Of a stretch of 6,713 nt of DNA, positions 1 through 6,700 are shown piece after piece. The position numbers and the translations under genes were made by a program. The DNA comes from Methanolinea sp. (GTDB lineage: Archaea > Halobacteriota > Methanomicrobia > Methanomicrobiales > Methanospirillaceae): the NCBI GenBank assembly GCA_013331225.1, contig DUGV01000048.1, positions 1 through 6,713 on the forward strand, written 5' to 3'. Position 1 is the first letter of the stretch. Each line of letters starts with the position of its first letter. The notes under the pieces were generated by a model, which saw nothing but the letters and a program-made list of their open reading frames with translations, made no database searches and was not told the DNA's origin.

Positions 1-17
1 TGTGGTGAAGGAAGAAT

Positions 18-830
18 TCATTGCCACCGCCTCATCTTTTCGGCGACGAGGATGGCATCGTGTGTCTCGGCGACATCGTGTGTTCGGACGATATCTGCAC
101 CCATGCAGACCAGAAGCGAGGCCATGGCGATTGATGCCGCGAGCCTGCCTGCAGGTGGTTTTCCTACAAGGTTTCCAAGAAAGGACTTGCGCGAAACTGC
201 GGCAAGCAGTGGGCGCTGGTATACAGAGAACTGCCTGAACTGCCGGCAGAGTTCCCAATCAAGATCTGCCGTGCGGCTGGCCTGCCAGAGGCCGATTGCC
301 GGATCGAGGACGTACTCGGTCACGCCGGATGCGTGCGCCCTGGTCTCCACCATCGAGAGGGCCCGGTGCGTCTCATCCAGGCTGCACGCGTCGCCGACCG
401 CCCATTTCGATGCCATCAGGAGTGCAGGGAGACCAGATCCAGACACCCCTGCCGCGTATTCGGGGTTGAGGAGGCCCGAGATATCGTTTATTGCAGCAAT
501 ATCGTATTCGAGGCACGCCTCGAGGACCGCCGGGTCCATTGTGTCCACCGAGACCCGGATGCCTGATCCCTCAAGCACCGAGAGGGCCTGCACCATCCTT
601 GCAGCCTCCTCTCCACGGGTGAGTGGCGGGGCGCCGGGAGCGGTGCTCCTCGCACCCACATCGATGATATCTGCACCCTGTTCGACAAGCTGACAGGCCT
701 TCGAAAAGACATCCCCCGCCGGGGTATAGGACTCTGAGTAGAATGACTCGGGGCTGCAGTTGATCACCCCCATCAGGCGGACGGGGGATTCGTCACCAAC
801 AGTCAGCCCACCTATCGTGCACCGGTGCAT
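18..830 (-). CDS. folP: Dihydropteroate synthase homologue (pterin carrier biosynthesis)
   Basis: This is a 270-residue TIM-barrel protein of the dihydropteroate synthase (DHPS) family, which joins a hydroxymethyl-pterin diphosphate to an aryl amine in the cytoplasm. Pterin-side motifs are all visible: [10 protein letters not shown] (21-30, N24 as diphosphate/metal ligand), [12 protein letters not shown] (52-63), SVDT (94-97, D96), INDISG (114-119, N115), LDPAIG (175-180, D176), SRKSFLG (213-219, K215) and VRTHDVAET (248-256, R249/H251). Length is normal for DHPS. The start at 830 overlaps the end of folD by 19 bases and gives an N-terminus normal for the family; Met20 would cut into the first barrel strand. 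It is the last gene of the glyA-folD-folP operon, and the overlap suggests translational coupling; a weak AAGG lies 8 bases before the ATG. Odd: the usual TRPG loop reads TAPG (63-66), and the usual GFGK after the DP.(I/F)G motif is replaced by LWQ. The aryl amine could therefore be p-aminobenzoate (folate) or the ribofuranosyl-aminobenzene phosphate used for methanopterin. Family assignment is firm; substrate is not. Confidence 0.9.
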   Translation of the reverse strand: MHRCTIGGLTVGDESPVRLMGVINCSPESFYSESYTPAGDVFSKACQLVEQGADIIDVGARSTAPGAPPLTRGEEAARMVQALSVLEGSGIRVSVDTMDPAVLEACLEYDIAAINDISGLLNPEYAAGVSGSGLPALLMASKWAVGDACSLDETHRALSMVETRAHASGVTEYVLDPAIGLWQASRTADLDWELCRQFRQFSVYQRPLLAAVSRKSFLGNLVGKPPAGRLAASIAMASLLVCMGADIVRTHDVAETHDAILVAEKMRRWQ

Positions 831-1654
831 GACTGCAGCCTTGCCGCAAGGAAGGTGTTCTCCATGAGGGATGCAATCGTCATCGGGCCTACCCCTCCCG
901 GTACCGGGGTGATGGCACTGGCGATTTCCCTGACCCGGTCAAAGTCGACATCCCCGCACAGTTTTCCGTCTACCTGGTTCGTGCCGACATCAATGACCAC
1001 CGCTCCCTCCCTGACCATCGTGGGTTCCACAAAACGGGCTTTTCCCACTGCCGCCACCAGGATATCGGCCTGGCGTGTGAATGAAGGGAGTTCGCGGGTC
1101 CGGCTGTGGCAGATCGTCACCGTGGCGCTGGCATTGAGAAGGAGGGCGGCCATTGGTCGTCCCACCTCTATACTCCGCCCAATAACCACGGCACGCAGCC
1201 CTTCCGGCTCGACCCCGTATTCCTGGAGGAGTGTCATGATCCCCCTCGGAGTGCAGGGCGAGAAGATCGGGTTCCCTGAGAAGAGACGCCCGAGGTTTGC
1301 GGGGTGGAAACCGTCTACGTCTTTTTCGGGGAGGACTGTCTCCACCACGCGATGAGTGTCGACATGCGGGGGGAGCGGAAGCTGCACCAGGATCCCGCTG
1401 ACATCCTGGTCCTGGTTGAGCCTATCGACCTGCTCGCGTACCTCCTCGGTGGTGGAGTCCGAGGGGAGTTCGACACCTCTTGACCTGATGCCCACCTGTC
1501 CGCAGGCCCTGTGCTTCATGCGGACATACATCTGCGATGCCGGGTCTTTGCCTACGATTACTGTGGCGAGTTCGGGAGTAAGGCCCGATGCTTCAACCTC
1601 TTCCTTCAACCGTGCAAGTCGTGCCTCGGACACCTTCTTCCCATCGAGGATCAT
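812..1654 (-). CDS. folD: Bifunctional methylene-tetrahydrofolate dehydrogenase / methenyl-tetrahydrofolate cyclohydrolase
   Basis: This 280-residue soluble enzyme interconverts 5,10-methylene-, 5,10-methenyl- and 10-formyl-tetrahydrofolate using NAD(P). The N-terminal catalytic domain shows [15 protein letters not shown] (37-51), with Y43 and K47 at the positions of the conserved catalytic Tyr and Lys. It also shows GILVQLPLP (87-95, conserved Q91) and [14 protein letters not shown] (111-124, with the conserved substrate-binding Asp). The Rossmann part carries [18 protein letters not shown] (156-173), the nucleotide-binding turn, and IDVGTN. The protein ends with the family signature [18 protein letters not shown]. 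Length matches the usual 280-290. The start at 1654 gives the normal MILDGKKV N-terminus; a frame extension to 1696 would add 14 residues that lie inside glyA and look unlike the family. The stop is TAG at 812-814, inside the start of folP. The glyA stop lies one base upstream, so the two are read from one message. FolD is classically folate-specific, so its presence in a methanogen argues for a folate-type cofactor besides tetrahydromethanopterin. Confidence 0.96.
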   Translation of the reverse strand: MILDGKKVSEARLARLKEEVEASGLTPELATVIVGKDPASQMYVRMKHRACGQVGIRSRGVELPSDSTTEEVREQVDRLNQDQDVSGILVQLPLPPHVDTHRVVETVLPEKDVDGFHPANLGRLFSGNPIFSPCTPRGIMTLLQEYGVEPEGLRAVVIGRSIEVGRPMAALLLNASATVTICHSRTRELPSFTRQADILVAAVGKARFVEPTMVREGAVVIDVGTNQVDGKLCGDVDFDRVREIASAITPVPGGVGPMTIASLMENTFLAARLQSCTGAR

Positions 1655-1655
1655 G

Positions 1656-2894
1656 TCACTCCGGGTAGAGGGGGAACTTTCCGGCCATGGACACAACCTC
1701 CTCCCCGATCCTCCTTATAGCCCCCTCGTTGTGGATGTCACGGAGGATTGTCCCGATCCATTCCCCGATCTGACGCATCTCTTCCTCCTTCATGCCCCTG
1801 CTGGTCACGGCAGGAGTGCCAACCCGGAGGCCGCTCGTCACGAAGGGGCTGCGCTGCTCGTTCGGAATGGTGTTCTTGTTCACCGTGATATGTGCCCGCC
1901 CGAGCGCAACCTCAGCTTCAAGGCCGGTGATGCCGAGGTCGCTCAAGTCAAGGAGGATGAGGTGATTGTCGGTACCGCCTGAAACCAACCGGAGGTTCTT
2001 CTCATGGAGCGTTTCGGCGAGGGCTTTTGAGTTCCTGATAATCTGCCGGTTATATTCCTTAAAAGAGGGCCGGAGCGCCTCCTTGAAGCAGACGGCTTTT
2101 GCGGTGATGGTATGCATCAGGGGGCCGCCCTGCATACCCGGGAAGACCGCCTTGTCCACTATCTGGGCATACTCGGAATTGCACATGATAGCGCCCCCGC
2201 GGGGTCCACGGAGCGTTTTATGGGTGGTTGTAGTGGTAAAATCTGTCACCCCGACAGATGTCGGGTGGAGCCCGGCGGCGACAAGCCCTGCAATATGGGC
2301 GATATCGGCCATGCAGTAGGCATCTACTCCATCCGCGATCTCCTGGAATGCCCGGAAATCGATGGTTCTCGGGTATGCGCTGGCCCCGCACACCAGCATG
2401 GCCGGGCGCTCCTTCCGCGCCATCTCCTCTACCACCCCGTAGTCCAGTATCTCTGTTTTGGGGTCTACTCCATACTGGGCAACCCGGTAGAACTGACCCG
2501 TGAAGCTGACAGGTGACCCATGGGAGAGATGGCCCCCCTGGGAGAGTTTCATGGAGAGCATGAGGTCCCCGAGTTTCATGGTGGCAAAATAGACCGCCAT
2601 GTTTGCCTGGGTGCCTGAGTGTGGCTGCACGTTCGCATGCTCTGCCCCGAAAAGTTCCTTGAGCCGGTCCCGTGCGAGGTTCTCTGCCATGTCGTAGAAC
2701 TCGCACCCTCCATAGTACCGTTTCCCCGGGTAACCCTCCGCATACTTGTTGGTCATGACAGAGCCCATGGCCTCGAGCACTGCACGGCTGACCATGTTCT
2801 CGGAGGCAATCAACTCCAGGCCGTCACGCTGGCGTTCCATCTCTTTCCTGACTATATCTGCTATTTCCGGATCCGTGGTGGCCAGATTGGACAT
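1656..2894 (-). CDS. glyA: Serine hydroxymethyltransferase
   Basis: This 412-residue PLP enzyme converts serine plus a reduced pterin into glycine plus the 5,10-methylene-pterin, the entry of serine carbon into one-carbon metabolism. Family landmarks run in order: LELIASEN (26-33), [13 protein letters not shown] (51-63), HSGTQAN (92-98), GGHLSHG (120-126), ADIAHIAGL (196-204, D197 contacting the pyridine nitrogen), [14 protein letters not shown] (221-234, K226 the Schiff-base lysine), FPGMQGGP (250-257), and [15 protein letters not shown] (352-366, R356 binding the substrate carboxylate). Length is standard. The ATG at 2894 is preferred because [14 protein letters not shown] is a normal SHMT beginning; a TTG at 2963 would add 23 unrelated residues. 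No good Shine-Dalgarno lies within 15 bases of this ATG, so the message may be leaderless. First gene of the operon with folD and folP. Known archaeal enzymes use either tetrahydromethanopterin (Methanothermobacter) or tetrahydrofolate (Methanosarcina barkeri), as I recall; the neighbouring folD favours folate here, by inference. Confidence 0.97.
   Translation of the reverse strand: MSNLATTDPEIADIVRKEMERQRDGLELIASENMVSRAVLEAMGSVMTNKYAEGYPGKRYYGGCEFYDMAENLARDRLKELFGAEHANVQPHSGTQANMAVYFATMKLGDLMLSMKLSQGGHLSHGSPVSFTGQFYRVAQYGVDPKTEILDYGVVEEMARKERPAMLVCGASAYPRTIDFRAFQEIADGVDAYCMADIAHIAGLVAAGLHPTSVGVTDFTTTTTHKTLRGPRGGAIMCNSEYAQIVDKAVFPGMQGGPLMHTITAKAVCFKEALRPSFKEYNRQIIRNSKALAETLHEKNLRLVSGGTDNHLILLDLSDLGITGLEAEVALGRAHITVNKNTIPNEQRSPFVTSGLRVGTPAVTSRGMKEEEMRQIGEWIGTILRDIHNEGAIRRIGEEVVSMAGKFPLYPE
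1659..1662 (-). promoter_or_regulatory. folD ribosome binding site inside the glyA 3' end
   Basis: On the minus strand GGAG is followed directly by the glyA stop TGA, one C, and then the folD ATG. The last two glyA codons (Pro-Glu) therefore contain the Shine-Dalgarno core for folD, four bases of spacing before its ATG. Ribosomes ending glyA would finish exactly on the folD start, a layout that favours reinitiation and fixes the folD start at 1654. Confidence 0.65.
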
Positions 2895-2899
2895 GTATA

Positions 2900-2930
2900 A
2901 AAAGGTTGATCTGATCAGGTAATACCTTTT
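2900..2930 (-). promoter_or_regulatory. Dyad-symmetric element, candidate operator of the glyA operon
   Basis: A seven-base inverted repeat, AAAAGGT at 2900-2906 and ACCTTTT at 2924-2930, is centred on position 2915. The palindrome CTGATCAG (2911-2918) sits almost exactly at that centre, and GGTAATACC (2918-2926) forms a further small dyad. The element begins 5 bases upstream of the glyA ATG. On the minus strand the GGTATTAC within it lies about 25-32 bases before the ATG, where a TATA box would be for a leaderless message, so a protein bound here could block transcription. The stem is AT-rich with a long loop, so a DNA operator seems more likely than an RNA hairpin. The symmetry is seen; the role is inferred. 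Confidence 0.4.
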
Positions 2931-3104
2931 CTTCTCCAGTGAAAAAAAACTCAAGGATCTCAATTCTTCTCACAGTTAGACTGGAAAATGCGCCGGATCG
3001 TGGGTTTAAAAAAACGTTCCGGAATACCGGGGTGTTCGGTTGCAACTCCATGAGAGTGGGATTAAGCGAGAGAAATTTGAAAAAAACCGCCGCAACTGGC
3101 AGCA

Positions 3105-3115
3105 TAATTATTATA
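3105..3115 (+). promoter_or_regulatory. TATA-like element for the rightward (smc) operon
   Basis: The 11-base all-A/T run TAATTATTATA is the best archaeal TATA-box candidate on the plus strand upstream of the small coiled-coil gene. With the usual 22-27 base spacing, transcription would begin near 3135-3142. That is downstream of the ATG at 3128 and about 70 bases upstream of the ATG at 3212, which supports the later start. No clear purine-rich BRE precedes it, so the call is tentative. Confidence 0.35.
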
Positions 3116-3199
3116 GGGGAATAATTCATGATAATCAATGAGGGCTCTCCTGAATGCCACCCACCGCCCCACCACAGGTATGAGAGGCGGACCAGCCCC

Positions 3200-3205
3200 G
3201 AGGAG
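3200..3205 (+). promoter_or_regulatory. Ribosome binding site deciding the start of the coiled-coil gene
   Basis: GAGGAG, a strong match to the archaeal Shine-Dalgarno core, ends six bases before the ATG at 3212. The competing ATG at 3128 has only AGGGGA (3115-3120), seven bases upstream and less complementary to the 16S 3' end. This favours 3212. Confidence 0.55.
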
Positions 3206-3211
3206 TCAGAT

Positions 3212-3691
3212 ATGGAGATAATAAAAGACAAGGACCGGAGCCTTGCTCCCGTTGACGAACGGGTCGCGGCCCTGGAGAAGAAGATGAGGGAGATGGAGGC
3301 CATGGTCAAGGGGCTCACCGAGGAGCTGCTGGACCTCAAATCCGTGGCCATGAAGCTCTCGAAGGCGAGTGAAGAGCGGTCGCGGGCGGAGATGCGCATG
3401 AGCAAGCCGGCAGCACCCGCCGCAAGCAGCCCCATAATCCTCCAGAAGAAATCCGTCTCTGCACCTGCGATGCAGCGGCCGGCGCAGGCACCGGTAGAGA
3501 CGGCTCCCGAGAAGATGGACATGATTATGCAGCCGAACGGGACTCTTGCGCCCGAGAAGCGGAAGAACAGTGATTACATCATTGCATCTGCCGGTTTCTC
3601 CAAAAAGAAGCAGAGTGCCGCGGGCCCTGGAAAAAAGAACGACCTCATCGTGGCCGAAGATGAGGAGACGGATTCTGCGCACAAGAAATAA
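3212..3691 (+). CDS. Small coiled-coil protein encoded directly upstream of smc, function unknown
   Basis: I do not recognise this 159-residue acidic-tailed protein. Residues about 15-60 form a coiled coil with an unbroken a/d pattern: V18, L21, M25, M28, V32, L35, L39, L42, A46, L49. A G34 sits in the middle. From about 64 onward it is rich in Ala, Pro, Ser and Lys and looks disordered, ending in an acidic patch (149-152) and a Lys-Lys tail. Four short hydrophobic motifs punctuate this tail: PIILQ (74-78), DMIMQ (103-107), DYIIA (121-125) and DLIVA (144-148). There is no signal peptide, membrane segment or cysteine. The start at 3212 has the better ribosome binding site; an in-frame ATG at 3128 would add 28 His/Pro-rich residues. 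That extension has codon third positions about two-thirds G/C, so it cannot be excluded. smc starts 14 bases after the stop, so the two are surely cotranscribed. A structural or regulatory partner of SMC is a reasonable guess but unproven; it is too short to be ScpA or ScpB and lacks their winged-helix character. Confidence 0.82.
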   Translation: MEIIKDKDRSLAPVDERVAALEKKMREMEAMVKGLTEELLDLKSVAMKLSKASEERSRAEMRMSKPAAPAASSPIILQKKSVSAPAMQRPAQAPVETAPEKMDMIMQPNGTLAPEKRKNSDYIIASAGFSKKKQSAAGPGKKNDLIVAEDEETDSAHKK

Positions 3692-3705
3692 CGGGGCCTT
3701 GGTCT

Positions 3706-6700
3706 TTGCATATCACCGAGCTTGAGATTGATAATTTCAAATCTTTCACAAAAAAGACCAAGATCCCGTTTTACGAGGGTTTTTCTGTCATATCAGGGCC
3801 AAATGGATCAGGAAAGAGCAACATCATCGACAGTATCCTTTTTGTCCTTGCCCTTTCGGGGTCGCGGACTCTCCGTGCCGAGAAGCTGACAGACCTGATA
3901 AACCTGAACTCGGGCCGCCATACCGCGGAGGTCACACTCGCGTTCTCGGACGGGACCAGAATACGCCGGCGTATAAAGCGCACGTCAAGCGGGTATTACA
4001 GTTATATTTACCTCAATAACCGGCTCTCCAAGCAGGTCGAGGTGACAGATTTCCTCGCAAAGCACGGCATCAAGCCGCACGGGTACAACGTGGTGATGCA
4101 GGGCGATATCACCCGGATCATCGAGATGAGTGACTTCGAGCGCCGCAAGATCATTGATGAGATTGCAGGAGTGGCAGAATTCGACCAGAAAAAGGGCCAG
4201 GCGCTTATCGAGCTCGAGGTGGTGAGGGAACGGATAGAACGCGAGGAGCTCCTGCTTCGGGAGCTCTCGCAGCGCCTTGAGGAGCTTGCGGCAGAACGGG
4301 AACAGGCATTGAAATTCCGGCACTGGCAGGAGCGGCTCCAGCACCTGGAGGGGCTCAGGGCAGCTGCAACCCTGCACGCGAGGGAGAAGGACCTTGCCGC
4401 ACTCTCCAGGGTGATCGAGGATGAACGGCTGCAGCTCGATCGGGTCGTCTCCGACCGTAGCATCGAGGAGAACGAGCGCGAATACCTAAAGAAGGACCTT
4501 GCAGATATCGATTCCCAGATCAACCAGAAGAGCGGGGCAGAATATCTGCGCCTGATCGCGGAGCTCGAGGAGGCCAAGGGGACGATCAAGCTCGCGGAGC
4601 AGACCATTTCCAGGTTGAAGAAGGAGAAGGAGGCCGGGCTTGAGGGGATCAACAGGACCTATATAGACCAGAAACGGGCCGAGACACGGGTCTCCGAATG
4701 CACTCAGGCAATCCGGGAGATGAACATCGATCGCACGAACCTTGCCATGGAGGCAGCGACGGCTGCTGCGCAGAAAGAAAAGATTGAGCAGCAGATCCAG
4801 TCGCAGAGCAGGGATGCGGAGGGGGCCAGGGACGAGCTCTTCGCCCTGATGCAGAGCATCGAGGAGAAGAAGAACGAACGCTCCTCGCTTCTCCACCAGA
4901 AGGACATGCTCATCGAGAAGAGCCGGATGCGCACATCGGAGAGGGAGAGGATGGAGGAGCGGCTGAAGGCGCTTGAAGCCGAGGGAGCAGGGAAGGAGCA
5001 GCGGCTTTCCGAGAACGAACGCGAGATGGAAGCCCTCACCAATGAGAAGGCGGAACTTGACCGTGCCCTCTCGGAACTGGAGAGCAGCGTGTTTGCCCGC
5101 CGTACCACCCTCGAGAGGGTCAGGGAGGAGTATCGGTCCCACGAACAGGATGTAGTTCGGCTGGAGGCACAGCAGCAGGCCCGCGGTGAGGCGGGAAGCC
5201 GCGTGCTCGACGCGGTGATCGGGATGGACGGGGTATTAGGGACCATCGCGCAGCTTGGAAAAGCTCCGCCCGAATATGCGACTGCCCTCAACGTTGCGGC
5301 AGGGCAGAGGCTGCACTACGTGGTGGCAAAAGACGATGGCGTTGCCGCACGGGCCATCGAGTACCTGAAGGAGCAGAAGATGGGGAGGGTGACGTTCCTC
5401 CCTCTCTCCCGTCTCAAGCCACCTGATCTTCCCCCTGTCAGGGACGAGGGGGTGATCGGGTATGCGGTGCAGATGCTTGAGTTCCAGCCGCAGTACGCGG
5501 ATGCATTCCGGGTGGTGTTCGGGGGGACTGTCGTCGTGGAGTCGATCTCCCGCGGGCGGAGGCTGCTCGGGAAGTACCGTATGGTCACTCCTGACGGAGA
5601 GCTTCTCGAAAAGAGCGGGGCAATGACCGGCGGTTCGTTCAAGAAACCGATCCGCGGTTTCGGTGCGGCAGTGGAGGACGAGATATCCCGTGCCAGGTCC
5701 CAGATGGAAGGACTGGCAGCAGAGATTGCCGATATTGAACGGGCTGTCAAGAGGGGCGGCGAGGAGATCGATGCAAAGAGGGCGAGGAGATCGGAGCTCG
5801 ATGCAGCGATCTCGCGGCTCGCGGTGATAAGCGAAGAGTTCTCCCGCCAGGAAGAGGTGACACAAAGGGAGAAAACGCAGATAAACGAGGTCCTTTTGGC
5901 GCTCGCGGAGGAGGTGCGCTCCGGCACAGCGGAGCTTGCGGCACTGGAGGCGGCTCTTGACTCGATCACCGATGCCATCGGCCAGGCCCAGAAGAAGATC
6001 GAGTTGACCAAGAAGAAGCTCGAGGATACCTCCATCCCGGTATTGTCGGAGCAGCTCGAGAAGAAGAAGAGGGAGTGCGAGGACATCGAGCGCCGCCTGC
6101 GGAACAAGGAGGCCGACATCAATGACCTCCAGCGGGAGAGGCAGCACTTTTCGACCCGTCTTGACGAACTGAAGGCCGAAGTGGAGAGGATCCAGGCCAA
6201 GAACGAGGAGATCGACCGGGAGGTGGCGCAGTCGAACTCGCAAATAGAGACAAGCCGGGCCCGGATCGGCGAGATCGAGGAACGGCAGAAGCAGTTCTCT
6301 TCAGAACTCCTTGAACTTCGGAACAGGCACACCCAGGTATCAGACACTATAAGGGAGTCGGGCCAGAAGATCCTGGAGTTCGATGCCGCTGCTGAGCGTC
6401 ATAGGATCCAGGTTTCGGCCCTCACCGAACGTTTCACCGCCCTTTCGGCGGAGATAGAGGCGCTGAGGATGGAGGCCGGTGAAACCGAGACCGATCTCTC
6501 GCTCCAGGAGATCGAAGACGGGATGGCCGAGGCCGCCCAGCAGATCAAGAGGCTTGGAGCAGTGAACATGCTTGCCATCGAGGAATATGAACGCGTGGAG
6601 GGGAGGATCGCCGAACGCGGGGAGAAGAAAGAGGTGCTCTCCCGGGAGCGGGCAACACTGCTCGAACGTATCGAAAAGTTCGAGAAGATGAAGTACGAGG

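Larger units (their letters stand above)
2895..3211. other. Divergent intergenic region between the glyA and smc operons
   Basis: This roughly 317-base stretch separates two operons transcribed away from each other and must hold both promoters. It is richer in A/T runs than the flanking genes: oligo-A at 2942-2949, 3008-3014 and 3080-3086. It contains the dyad 2900-2930 close to glyA, a perfect 8-base palindrome TTCCGGAA at 3017-3024, and an AT-rich TATA-like run at 3105-3115. The last 84 bases (3128-3211) stay open in the frame of the rightward gene, so they may be coding if the upstream ATG is used. I see no tRNA, conserved RNA fold or terminator here. Confidence 0.7.

Noticed and set aside
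1..17. A terminator or next gene after folP at the left edge.
   Set aside because: Only 17 bases remain, with no T-run or hairpin visible, so nothing can be claimed.
52..1982. Plus-strand open frames across folP, folD and glyA (52-693, 825-1355, 1356-1982).
   Set aside because: They are antisense to genes with full catalytic motifs, and their translations resemble no protein family.
2895..2904. The minus-strand TTTTTATAC immediately before the glyA ATG as a TATA box.
   Set aside because: A TATA box there would place the transcription start about 25 bases inside glyA, past the only sensible start codon.
2892..2963. A longer glyA starting at TTG 2963.
   Set aside because: It would add 23 residues unlike any SHMT N-terminus, while the ATG at 2894 gives a normal length and beginning.
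2939..3124. A 61-codon plus-strand open frame (GTG start) in the divergent intergenic region, ending three bases before the ATG at 3128.
   Set aside because: There is no ribosome binding site ahead of the GTG (the preceding bases are pyrimidine-rich), composition is AT-rich like non-coding DNA, and the product has no recognisable domain.
2824..3522. A 232-codon minus-strand open frame spanning the intergenic region and the coiled-coil gene.
   Set aside because: It overlaps the 5' part of glyA on the same strand in another frame and is antisense to the coiled-coil gene. The Ser/Arg-rich translation is a typical shadow of GC-rich coding DNA.
4008..6347. Several long minus-strand open frames opposite smc (for example 4008-4652, 5236-6243, 5316-6347).
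   Set aside because: Each is antisense to the firmly identified smc. Their translations are Ser/Arg- or Leu/Pro-rich low-complexity text caused by Glu/Lys-rich coiled-coil codons read backwards.
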